Shown here piece after piece: positions 25,243 to 32,306 of a DNA stretch of 33,030 nt. The position numbers and the translations under genes were made by a program. The DNA is from Woeseiaceae bacterium. GTDB taxonomy: Bacteria; Pseudomonadota; Gammaproteobacteria; Steroidobacterales; Woeseiaceae. The notes beneath the pieces were generated by a model. It worked only from the letters and a program-made list of their open reading frames with translations, was not told the DNA's origin and did no database searches. Position 1 is the first letter of the stretch. Every line of letters begins with the position of its first letter. The DNA is taken from positions 1 through 33,030 of the forward strand of contig JASJBB010000066.1 in NCBI GenBank assembly GCA_030066735.1, written 5' to 3'.

Positions 25243-27186
25243 TCAGCCAGCGTGCTCCTCGGTGAGGATCGGTGGCAAAGGGCAATCGAGGCTGGCGCAA
25301 ATGGCGCGTATCAACTCCGTCTCGCTGATGCTGAGCCTCTTGTCGGACATGACGGACGCGGTAATGGCCTCGAGCAGCATGCGCTTGCCGTCACCGTTCA
25401 GCGCCAGCAGTGTCTCGAGGCTCCTGTCGAGCGCCGGGACAGAAAATGCGTAAGCCGGCTCGAAGGCATACTTGCTGCCCCACTTGCCGAAGGTGGCCAG
25501 GCCAGCCGCGAAAGCTCGCTTGCGTTCGTCCTCGTTGTCGTGGCCGCAATGGGCAACGATCCGCAGCAGCTCGACGGCGGCGTCGCGGACCGAGCGCCGC
25601 CGGTCGCTCGTGCGTTTATTTCGCGCAGACGGCCGCATGGACTGCCGCAGGTTGCCGACGAGAATGCGGTAGTAGCAGTACTCGTAAAGGTCGATGTCGC
25701 CGTCGACCTCGATCAGCCGGTTCGCCAGGTCCAGCAGGTAGTTCAGCTCGGCGTCGGGCCGCCGCTTCAGTGCGGGAAAAGCGATATCCAGCAGGGGCAG
25801 GCGATACTCGGCGCCGGCTTCCTCGATCGCCTCGAAGTACTCACGAATGATGCGCACACGCTCGACACCCAGCCGTTCGGTCGCGATGCCCAGTTGCCGG
25901 TCACGGGTTCGTCCGCTGCGGTCGAGAATCAACGCGACTGCAAGCAGGAATGCGAGCTCCTGCGAGTGCGCGGCGTCGTAGAGTTTTTCGGGCACCGATC
26001 GGCGCAGGCCCGTTGCATAGGCGATGTGCTCCTGCTCCGGGTCGCCGACCATCTCCGCGATCGTCTCGGTCAGGTCGGTTGTCGTTCCGGTCGCCATGGC
26101 CGTCGTCATGCCGTCGTTGAAGCCGGCGACCTGCGGTTCATTGGCGACGGCTCGATAGGTCAGCCGGTCCACCACGGGGTAATCGCTGGCCTTGAAACCC
26201 GGGTCCAGCGCCTGGATGCGTTCGGTCAGCGGCGGGTGCGTGGCGAACATGCCGCTGAGCCGGGAGCCGGTGCCGAAGAGCATGTGGCTGACCTCCTCGG
26301 GGTCGGCCGCCTGGAAATGGGAGCCGTCGGAGTAACCCCCGATCTTCTTGAGGGCGTTGGCAATACCGTCGGTCTGCCGCGTGAACTGCACGGCCGAGGC
26401 ATCGGCGAGGTATTCCCGCTGCCGCGAAACGCTGGCCTTGATGATGCGGGCGAAAAAGATGCCGATCCAGCCCAGGATCACGAGCCCGGCGCCCGCCGCG
26501 AGAATGACGGGGGCGCTGTTGCCGCGGCGGCTGGAGAATGCGCCCCACCTGCTGCCGCGCAGGATCGTGCGGCCTACCAGCGCGAGCACCATGATGCCGA
26601 ACAGCACGCCCATGAGCCGTATGTTGAGCCGCATGTCGCCGTTCAGGATATGGCTGAATTCGTGCGCGATGACGCCCTGCAGTTCCTGGCGATCGAGGAT
26701 CTCCAGCGCGCCGCGGGTTACGGCGACCGCGGCGTCGCCGGTTTCGTAGCCGGCCGCAAACGCGTTGATGCCGTTTTCGTGCTCGAGCACATAGATGTCG
26801 GGTACCGGCACGCCGGACGCAATGGCCATTTCCTCCACGACGTTGCGCAGCCGCTGCAGCTTGGGGTCCTTGATATCGGGCGGGATCTGGGTGGCGCCGA
26901 GCGATTCCGCGACCCGGCCGCCGCCAGACGACAGTGTCGCGGTCTTGAACGCCGTCGCGCCGACGATGACAAGGATCATGAGCAGGGCAAAGAGCGCGAG
27001 CATTCCCGAATAATTGGCCAGGAATGCGCCGAAGGTCATGCCCTGGTTCAGGCTCGTGAACGAATACGACGCCAGCGCAACGATCAGCGTGACGCCGGCC
27101 ACGATTGACGCGGTCGCCAGCAGGTAAACCAGGACAAGGCGCCGCGAGCTGCGGCGCGCCTTGTCCTGTGCGTCAAAAAAGTTCAA
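25243..27186 (-). CDS. M48-family membrane metalloprotease with long C-terminal extension (HtpX-like)
   Basis: In this 647-residue protein, two N-terminal helices (about 17-40 and 57-80) precede a zinc-protease domain with HEFSH (175-179) and third ligand Glu258 in REYLADASA. Two more helices lie between these, at about 190-208 and 225-248. HPPLTERIQALDP marks the end of the usual HtpX-like domain near residue 330. The remaining 310 residues are an extra helical region whose end (SISETELIRAICASLDCPLPP) recalls TerB-like domains. HtpX-type enzymes degrade damaged membrane proteins. The start is TTG: it gives MNFFDAQDKAR, the usual start of this subfamily, and no ATG is nearby. The LemA gene is 32 nt upstream, a well-known pairing. 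Confidence 0.92.
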   Translation of the reverse strand: MNFFDAQDKARRSSRRLVLVYLLATASIVAGVTLIVALASYSFTSLNQGMTFGAFLANYSGMLALFALLMILVIVGATAFKTATLSSGGGRVAESLGATQIPPDIKDPKLQRLRNVVEEMAIASGVPVPDIYVLEHENGINAFAAGYETGDAAVAVTRGALEILDRQELQGVIAHEFSHILNGDMRLNIRLMGVLFGIMVLALVGRTILRGSRWGAFSSRRGNSAPVILAAGAGLVILGWIGIFFARIIKASVSRQREYLADASAVQFTRQTDGIANALKKIGGYSDGSHFQAADPEEVSHMLFGTGSRLSGMFATHPPLTERIQALDPGFKASDYPVVDRLTYRAVANEPQVAGFNDGMTTAMATGTTTDLTETIAEMVGDPEQEHIAYATGLRRSVPEKLYDAAHSQELAFLLAVALILDRSGRTRDRQLGIATERLGVERVRIIREYFEAIEEAGAEYRLPLLDIAFPALKRRPDAELNYLLDLANRLIEVDGDIDLYEYCYYRILVGNLRQSMRPSARNKRTSDRRRSVRDAAVELLRIVAHCGHDNEDERKRAFAAGLATFGKWGSKYAFEPAYAFSVPALDRSLETLLALNGDGKRMLLEAITASVMSDKRLSISETELIRAICASLDCPLPPILTEEHAG

Positions 27187-27218
27187 CGGCGCTGCGGGCG
27201 TTCAGCGAATGCGGAAGA

Positions 27219-27809
27219 TCAGGTAAACGATACTTCGGGCGCCTCGCGCACTTCCTCGGACTCAACCTCGAGGAAGCTCGCCGGCTCGAAACTGAAGAAC
27301 CCGGCAATAACGTTGTTCGGGAAGTTTTGCGCAGAGTTGTTGTACTGCAACACCGCGTCATTGAAGGCCTGGCGCGAAAATGCGACCTTGTTCTCGGTGC
27401 TCGTCAGTTCCTCCTGGAACTGCATCATGTTCTCGTTGGCCTTGAGGTCCGGGTATGCCTCGGAGAGCGCGAACAGCCGGCCAAGCGCGCTCGCCAGGGC
27501 GCCCTCGGACTGCCCCAGCTCCTTGATCGCCTGCGCGTTTGCGGGGTCGGCCTTGGCGGTTTCCAGGCTGGAGGCGGCCGCGTTGCGAGCCTTGATTACC
27601 GACTCGAGGGTCTCCCGCTCGTGCTTCATGTAGCCTTTGACGGCTTCGACGAGGCCGGGAATCAGGTCGTATCGCCGGGTCAGCTGTACGTCGATCTGGG
27701 CGAAAGCGTTCTTGACGCGGTTGCGTTCGTTAATGAGACGGTTGTAAATACCGATGCCCCAGAACACAATCGCAGCGAGTATTGCCAGGAATACCAGGAA
27801 TGAAGTCAC
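27219..27809 (-). CDS. LemA-family membrane protein
   Basis: The 196-residue protein has one N-terminal membrane helix (2-20) and a helical-bundle domain with family hallmarks: YNRLINERNRVKNAFAQIDV, RRYDLIPGLVEAVKGYMKHE and FPNNVIAGFF near the C-terminus. GTG at 27809 is the start, with a strong SD AAGGAG about 8 nt upstream on the minus strand. LemA proteins recur next to M48 proteases or related membrane genes; their biochemical function is unknown. Here the gene heads a four-gene minus-strand series and its first 10 nt overlap the head of the divergent apbE-like gene. Confidence 0.94.
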   Translation of the reverse strand: MTSFLVFLAILAAIVFWGIGIYNRLINERNRVKNAFAQIDVQLTRRYDLIPGLVEAVKGYMKHERETLESVIKARNAAASSLETAKADPANAQAIKELGQSEGALASALGRLFALSEAYPDLKANENMMQFQEELTSTENKVAFSRQAFNDAVLQYNNSAQNFPNNVIAGFFSFEPASFLEVESEEVREAPEVSFT

Positions 27810-28825
27810 GGTCCCGCTCCTTCTCGAAAGGTCAATCCGGAGAGCATAGCGTCCACACTACGCTTTCTCTAGCAATGGTGGCATTTTTTGTGATTTCAAT
27901 GCCGGCTCGCGCGGAATGGGTTGGCGATGCGCGCCCGCTGATGGGCACCGAGGTCAGCGTCCTGCTCTGGCACGAGGACGAAACCGTCGGCAAGGAGATC
28001 GTCGACGAGGTGTTTGCCGAGGCGTCCCGCATCGATCGCCTGATGAGCACCTACAAGGAAGACAGCAGGATCTCCGAGATCAACCGCCAGGCGGCAACCG
28101 AACCCGTGGTCGCGGGCGACGAGCTGTTCCGGCTGCTGCAGCGATCGCACGATATTTCGGTGCTGACCCGCGGCGCCTTCGACATTACCTACGACAGCGT
28201 CGGCCAGCATTACGACTTCCGCAATCGACAGCGTCCCGACGATGCAACAGTGGCGGCCGAGCGCGAGCTGATCGATTTTCGCTTTGTCGAACTCGACCAG
28301 GCGTCGGGCACGGTTGCGTTCCGGGAGCAGGGGGTGCGCATCAACCTGGGCGGTATCGCGAAAGGCTACGTCGTGGAGCGCGGCGTGAATGTCCTGCGCA
28401 AGCATGGCGTGCAGAACGGCATCGTTACGGCGGGCGGCGACTCGCGCCTGCTCGGAGACCGGCGCGGCCAGCCGTGGATGGTCGGCATTCGCGATCCGCG
28501 CAACGAGGCGGAAGTCGCGATTTCGGTGCCGCTCGAGGATGAGGCCATTTCGACGTCGGGTGACTACGAACGCTATTTCGTCGAAGGCGACACTCGCTAC
28601 CACCACATTATCCAGCCGAGCACCGGCGAGCCGGCCGGCGGCGTGCACAGCGCGACGGTCTTCGGCCCGGATGCGGTCATCACCGACGCGCTGTCGACCT
28701 CGGTCTTCGTCCTGGGCGTCGACCAGGGCCTGCGCCTGATCGCCACCCTGCCGGACTACGAGAGCATCGTGATCGACGCACAGGGGCGCATCTTCTACTC
28801 GGACGGCCTGCAGTCGCCCGAATAG
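27800..28825 (+). CDS. apbE: Exported FAD:protein FMN transferase (ApbE family)
   Basis: This 341-residue enzyme attaches FMN from FAD to a Thr/Ser of periplasm-facing flavoproteins such as Nqr/Rnf subunits. Family signatures are MGTEVSVLLW, GAFDITYDS, LGGIAKGYVVERGVNVL, TAGGDSRLLGDR, HHIIQPSTGEPA and the metal-binding TDALSTSVFVLG. The ATG at 27800 is chosen because it supplies a basic n-region before the hydrophobic run LSLAMVAFFVISM (cleavage ARA-EW). Starting at ATG 27875 would leave only a 13-residue leader, too short for export. The chosen start overlaps the divergent LemA start by 10 bp. No Nqr/Rnf target gene is in the window. Confidence 0.9.
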   Translation: MKSRSRSFSKGQSGEHSVHTTLSLAMVAFFVISMPARAEWVGDARPLMGTEVSVLLWHEDETVGKEIVDEVFAEASRIDRLMSTYKEDSRISEINRQAATEPVVAGDELFRLLQRSHDISVLTRGAFDITYDSVGQHYDFRNRQRPDDATVAAERELIDFRFVELDQASGTVAFREQGVRINLGGIAKGYVVERGVNVLRKHGVQNGIVTAGGDSRLLGDRRGQPWMVGIRDPRNEAEVAISVPLEDEAISTSGDYERYFVEGDTRYHHIIQPSTGEPAGGVHSATVFGPDAVITDALSTSVFVLGVDQGLRLIATLPDYESIVIDAQGRIFYSDGLQSPE

Positions 28826-28890
28826 CCGCGGCCGATACGGGCAGTCACGCCGCGCCCGGCTCGGGCTTCGCAAGGCAAACCCTGAAGTTT

Positions 28891-28918
28891 GGCAGCGCAA
28901 TCAGGAGATTGCGTCGCC
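28891..28918. other. Stem-loop after apbE
   Basis: CGCAATC at 28896-28902 pairs with GATTGCG at 28907-28913 around the loop AGGA. The outer GGC/GCC bases (28891-28893 with 28916-28918) extend it past one mismatch and one G-U. There is no T tract, so it is not a classical intrinsic terminator, but it lies 66 nt after the apbE stop and could end or protect that transcript. Confidence 0.5.
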
Positions 28919-28940
28919 TTCCGGTCTCGCCACGACGATT

Positions 28941-28971
28941 ATCTGTCGCAAAAAAACAATCGATCTGTCGC
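28941..28971 (+). repeat. ATCTGTCGC direct repeats 22 bp apart
   Basis: ATCTGTCGC occurs at 28941-28949 and again at 28963-28971, separated by an A-rich stretch with seven A residues in a row. The 22-bp period (two helical turns) would place both copies on the same DNA face, 22 bp before the candidate -35 at 28993, as for response-regulator sites. Confidence 0.5.
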
Positions 28972-28992
28972 CGAATGGAGACGGATATTCAC

Positions 28993-29024
28993 TTTAAATT
29001 CAGCTAGATAGCTCTATCATAGAG
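28993..29024 (+). promoter_or_regulatory. Candidate promoter with operator-like palindrome over the -10
   Basis: TTTAAA (28993-28998, 4 of 6 to TTGACA) and TATCAT (29015-29020, 5 of 6 to TATAAT) are 16 bp apart. The perfect palindrome CTCTAT-C-ATAGAG (29012-29024) covers the -10. The half-site recalls TetR-type operators. Transcription would run to the right, with a leader of about 310 nt before the thioredoxin gene. Confidence 0.45.
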
Positions 29025-29122
29025 TTTCCGTTGCTGGTCTGGATTGGCGTCCCGGCGGCGGCCGTGGCGCGGCACTGGCGACGTCCCGGAACAAGCTGGA
29101 ACAACTATTATTTAACGTAATC

Positions 29123-29140
29123 TGCCGCGCTAACGCGGCA
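29123..29140. other. 7-bp perfect hairpin
   Basis: TGCCGCG (29123-29129) and CGCGGCA (29134-29140) flank the loop CTAA. No T tract follows on either strand, so it is probably a leader or small-RNA structure and not a terminator. Confidence 0.45.
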
Positions 29141-29232
29141 TGCTGGTCGAAGTAAGGTGCAGGAGCGGCGCGGGGCCCAGGGAAAGGCGGCCGGATTGGC
29201 AGGCCGATTATGTTCATCCCAGTCGAGCCATT

Positions 29233-29248
29233 TGTGACATCAGTCACT
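29233..29248. promoter_or_regulatory. CRP-like site upstream of the thioredoxin gene
   Basis: TGTGA-CATCAG-TCACT at 29233-29248 matches the CRP/Vfr/Clp consensus TGTGA-N6-TCACA at 9 of 10 positions. It lies about 90 bp before the ATG at 29339. No clear -10 follows at the expected distance, so the regulatory role is tentative. Confidence 0.4.
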
Positions 29249-29338
29249 CCCAGCCGTAGCCCCTCCTGTCACCATTCATCCTCTGGTATTGCCGCACCGG
29301 GACACGGAACGTGCCTGGATGAATTGACAAGGATTGAG

Positions 29339-29842
29339 ATGATGAAGATGAAAAGCACTTTACTGGGTCTCGTATTCTGCGCCTTTGCCGCCACCAGCCT
29401 GGCGTCTTCCGGAGACCTCGCAGGACAGTCCGCTCCCGACTTCGCGCTCAAAAGCTCGACCGGTGAAAACCTGCGCCTTTCGGAGTTTCGCGGCGACGTG
29501 GTGATGGTCAACTTCTGGGCAACCTGGTGCGGTCCCTGCCGCCAGGAAATGCCGCTGCTCGACGAACTTTACTCACGCTATGGCCGGGTCGGTTTCAGCC
29601 TGCTCGGCGTGAACATTGACGACAATTCCTCGAAGGCCATGGACATGGTGTCGGAACTCGGCGTCTCGTTCCCGGTGCTGTTCGATTCCAGCAAGGAAGT
29701 CAGCAAGCTCTATGAAGTCGACGCGATGCCGGTAACGGTGCTGATCGACCGCGAGGGCACCGTCCGTTACGTACATCTCGGCTACAAGCCCGGCTACGAA
29801 GACAAGTACCTCGACCAGATTCGCTCACTGCTGAGGGAGTGA
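29339..29842 (+). CDS. TlpA-type periplasmic thioredoxin
   Basis: The 167-residue protein starts at ATG 29339 with AAGGA 5 nt upstream. The signal peptide (TLLGLVFCAFAATSLAS) leads into an AhpC/TSA-like thioredoxin fold. The active site is WCGPC (Cys64 and Cys67) after VMVNFWAT, with the cis-Pro loop in VDAMPVTVLIDREG. Proteins of this type usually reduce disulfides in the periplasm, for example during cytochrome c maturation. Here the neighbours are a coiled-coil protein and TPR proteins, so the substrate is open. The next gene begins 28 nt after the stop, suggesting one operon. Confidence 0.93.
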   Translation: MMKMKSTLLGLVFCAFAATSLASSGDLAGQSAPDFALKSSTGENLRLSEFRGDVVMVNFWATWCGPCRQEMPLLDELYSRYGRVGFSLLGVNIDDNSSKAMDMVSELGVSFPVLFDSSKEVSKLYEVDAMPVTVLIDREGTVRYVHLGYKPGYEDKYLDQIRSLLRE

Positions 29843-29852
29843 CCGGGTCACT
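29838..29852. promoter_or_regulatory. Perfect 7+1+7 palindrome over the thioredoxin stop codon
   Basis: AGTGACC-G-GGTCACT at 29838-29852 includes the stop TGA (29840-29842). It could be an intercistronic hairpin that tunes expression of the downstream gene, or a protein-binding site. Its arms resemble those of the site at 29233-29248. Confidence 0.45.
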
Positions 29853-29870
29853 GCGATCGAGAGGAGAAAG

Positions 29871-30434
29871 ATGGTGATGAACCGAATTTTGATCACTCTA
29901 CTGACTGGCCTGTTGGTGACAGGCGCCGGAACCGTGGTCGCGGAAGATTCCGCCGAGACCGGCTTCGAAGAGGCGCAACGCCAGCAGTTCCGCAGCCTTG
30001 ACGAGGACGTACAGTCGCTCAAGAAAGAGGTGCTGGACCTCAACAGGGACCTGTTCCTGCTCGAGGAAGAGTTGCTGTTCCCGGCGAACTCCCAGGTTGC
30101 CTTCTTCATTTCGATGGACGTCGGTGAGTACTTCGACCTCGATTCGGTCAGTCTCAAGATCGACGGCAAGGAAGTCACCAACTACCTGTACACGGAGCGC
30201 GAGGCCGATGCGCTCGTGCGGGGTGGCGTGCACCGCGTACACATGGCCAACCTGAAGACCGGCGATCACGAATTGATCGCGACGTTCGTCGGCAAAGGCC
30301 CCAACGTTCGCGACTATCGCCGCGGCGCAACGCTGACGTTCGACAAGGGCATCGGCGCGAAATACATCGAACTCGAGATTACGGACCGGGAAAAGAAGCA
30401 GCAGCCAGAGTTCGTCATCAAGGAATGGGAGTGA
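29871..30434 (+). CDS. Periplasmic protein of unknown function with coiled coil and beta domain
   Basis: I do not recognise a named family. The 187-residue product has a signal peptide (ILITLLTGLLVTGAGTVVA), a predicted coiled coil at about 34-68 (heptad-like FRSLDEDVQSLKKEVLDLNR) and a C-terminal beta-rich domain at 75-187. That domain has an Ig-like pattern (SLKIDGKEV, LKTGDHELIATFVGKG). The ATG has an excellent SD, GAGGAG, 5 nt upstream. It lies between the thioredoxin gene (28 nt) and a TPR gene (3 nt), so it is probably part of a complex made with the TPR proteins. Oligomerisation through the coiled coil is inferred. Confidence 0.85.
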   Translation: MVMNRILITLLTGLLVTGAGTVVAEDSAETGFEEAQRQQFRSLDEDVQSLKKEVLDLNRDLFLLEEELLFPANSQVAFFISMDVGEYFDLDSVSLKIDGKEVTNYLYTEREADALVRGGVHRVHMANLKTGDHELIATFVGKGPNVRDYRRGATLTFDKGIGAKYIELEITDREKKQQPEFVIKEWE

Positions 30435-30437
30435 TCG

Positions 30438-32306
30438 TTGCTCGGGCGCTGGTCCAACTTTGCCGCGCTGTGCCTGCTCGTCCTGGGCGCGGTGAACCCG
30501 GCACAAGCGGGGAAGAACGATCCCGAGCCGATTGTCGTCGAGGACCCGCAGTACGGCGAGGTCCTGTTCTACTTCTATCAGGATGACTATTTCCCGGCGA
30601 TCGTGCGGCTGCTGGCCGCGCAGAAGCAGAACCAGCTGACGGAGCACGAGCAGCAGGCCGAGCTGTTGCTCGGCGGGCTGTACCTGTCCTACGGCCACCA
30701 CCTCGAGGCCGCGGAGATCTTCGAACGCCTGCTCGCCGAAAGCGTCGACCAGGAAATCCGTGATCGCACCTGGTTTTTTCTCGCCAAGATCTGGATGCAG
30801 CGCGGCTATCTCGAAAAGGCCCAGGGAGCGCTGTCCAACCTGAGCGAAGACCTGCCGAAGAATCTCTGGCGGGAAGCGCAGATTTTGCAGTCGCAGATCT
30901 TCATCAACAGCGGCCAGTACGACCGCGCCATCGAGCTGCTCGGCAACTGGAAAGGCAAGACCGAGTGGTCCCGCTACGCGAAGTTCAATCTCGGTGTCGC
31001 GCTGGTGCGCAGCGGCAACGTCGAGGCGTCGCGCGAGATCCTCAGCGAGCTGGGCGATATCGACCCCTACAACGAAGAACTGACGTCGCTGCGTGACAGG
31101 GCCAACCTGGCGCTGGGCTATGCGATGCTGCAGGAGGGCCAGCCGCAGGCAGCGAAAGAACCGTTGCGGCGGGTGCGGCTCGAAGGCCCGTTTTCGAACA
31201 AGGCGCTGCTCGGCATTGGCTGGGCGGATGCCGAAGTGCAGAACTACCGGCGCGCGCTCGTGCCCTGGATGGAGCTGCGCGGACGCGACCTCCTGGACCC
31301 GGCCGTGCAGGAGTCGATGCTGGCGATCCCCTACGCGTTGGCGAAGCTCGACGCAGTCAGCCAGGCGGCCGATCACTATCTCAATGCGATCGAGGCATTC
31401 TACGAAGAAACCAACCGCCTCGACCGCATGATCGGCCTCGTCGAGTCCGGTGTGATCTTCGATTTTTTCATTGAACAGGATCCGCTCGGCACCACGGGCT
31501 GGTACTGGCGCCTGGAAGAGCTGCCCGAGGGCCCCGAGGCGCGTTACCTTTACCTGCTGCTGGCGTCGCACGAATTCCAGGAAGGCCTCAAGAATTACCG
31601 CGACCTGCACTACCTGAACCGCAATCTCGAGAGCTGGCAGGGCAGCATCGACGTCTTCGCGAACATGCTCGAGACGCGCAAGAAAGCCTACGACGAGCGC
31701 CTGCCGCGCGTGGAAGATGCGCTGGCGCGCGCGGACATCGACGACCTGGTGCAGCGCAAGTTCGAATTCGACTCGGAGCTCGATCGGATCGAGCGCGAGT
31801 CCGACTGGCTGGCCTTCGCCAACAAACGCGAGTTCGAGAACTGGAACGAGATTGCGGAGTATGCGGCCCATCCGGCGCTGGCTGCTGGTATTCCCGAAGC
31901 CGACGAGGTGCGCGACAAGGTCGATCTGCTGCAGGGCGTCATGCAATGGGAACTGGAAAAGTCTTTCCAGGACCGGCTGTGGCGAGCACGCCGCGATGTT
32001 CGCCAGACCGGCGAGTCCCTTGTCGAAGCGCAGCGCGCGCGGCGGCAGATCGACGACACGATGGCAAACGAAGTGCTGCGGTTCGACGACTTCAGCAGCC
32101 GGGTCTACGGGCTCGGCCCGAAGATCGACAACATGCAGCTGCAGGTCGCCGAGGCGATGGGCAACCAGCGCGCGTTCCTGCAGGCAATTGCGATCGGTGA
32201 ACTGCAGGCGCAGAAGCAGCGGCTCGACGTTTACACCGTACAGGCGCGTTTCGCGCTTGCGGCCATTTACGACGTGGCGGCGTCGGGAGGAGCAGCGGGC
32301 GAATGA
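30438..32306 (+). CDS. Exported TPR-repeat protein (622 aa)
   Basis: The start is TTG at 30438, with GGGAG 6 nt upstream and only 3 nt after the preceding stop. A signal peptide (CLLVLGAVNPAQA) leads into a long helical protein. TPR-like pairs occur at about 45-100 (LLLGGLYLSYGHHLEAAEIF), 110-180 (FFLAKIWMQRGYLEKAQGAL; SQIFINSGQYDRAIELL) and 185-290. The C-terminal 200 residues are charged and probably coiled coil. It likely forms a periplasmic scaffold. The stop TGA overlaps the ATG of the next TPR gene (ATGA), so the two are translationally coupled. No enzymatic motif is seen and no specific family name can be given. Confidence 0.85.
   Translation: MLGRWSNFAALCLLVLGAVNPAQAGKNDPEPIVVEDPQYGEVLFYFYQDDYFPAIVRLLAAQKQNQLTEHEQQAELLLGGLYLSYGHHLEAAEIFERLLAESVDQEIRDRTWFFLAKIWMQRGYLEKAQGALSNLSEDLPKNLWREAQILQSQIFINSGQYDRAIELLGNWKGKTEWSRYAKFNLGVALVRSGNVEASREILSELGDIDPYNEELTSLRDRANLALGYAMLQEGQPQAAKEPLRRVRLEGPFSNKALLGIGWADAEVQNYRRALVPWMELRGRDLLDPAVQESMLAIPYALAKLDAVSQAADHYLNAIEAFYEETNRLDRMIGLVESGVIFDFFIEQDPLGTTGWYWRLEELPEGPEARYLYLLLASHEFQEGLKNYRDLHYLNRNLESWQGSIDVFANMLETRKKAYDERLPRVEDALARADIDDLVQRKFEFDSELDRIERESDWLAFANKREFENWNEIAEYAAHPALAAGIPEADEVRDKVDLLQGVMQWELEKSFQDRLWRARRDVRQTGESLVEAQRARRQIDDTMANEVLRFDDFSSRVYGLGPKIDNMQLQVAEAMGNQRAFLQAIAIGELQAQKQRLDVYTVQARFALAAIYDVAASGGAAGE

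Larger units (their letters stand above)
28826..29338. other. 513-bp intergenic region, no convincing gene
   Basis: No credible ORF is present. The 76-codon minus-strand frame at 29247-29017 has a low-complexity, Pro/Arg-rich product and no SD. The region holds a stem-loop at 28891-28918, paired direct repeats, a promoter/operator candidate, a second hairpin and a CRP-like palindrome, listed separately. Base composition is mixed, with a distinctly A/T-rich core at about 28940-29025 unlike the flanking genes. A small RNA starting near 29027 is possible. Confidence 0.6.

Noticed and set aside
29123..29140. Hairpin as intrinsic terminator
   Set aside because: No T run on either strand after the stem.
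29017..29247. 76-codon minus-strand frame in the apbE-thioredoxin gap
   Set aside because: Low-complexity Pro/Arg/Ala product, no SD, and it covers the hairpin and CRP-like site; no coding support.
29324..29329. TTGACA just before the thioredoxin gene
   Set aside because: Only 9 bp before the start codon, so it cannot drive a transcript including the SD; it also overlaps the AAGGA SD region.
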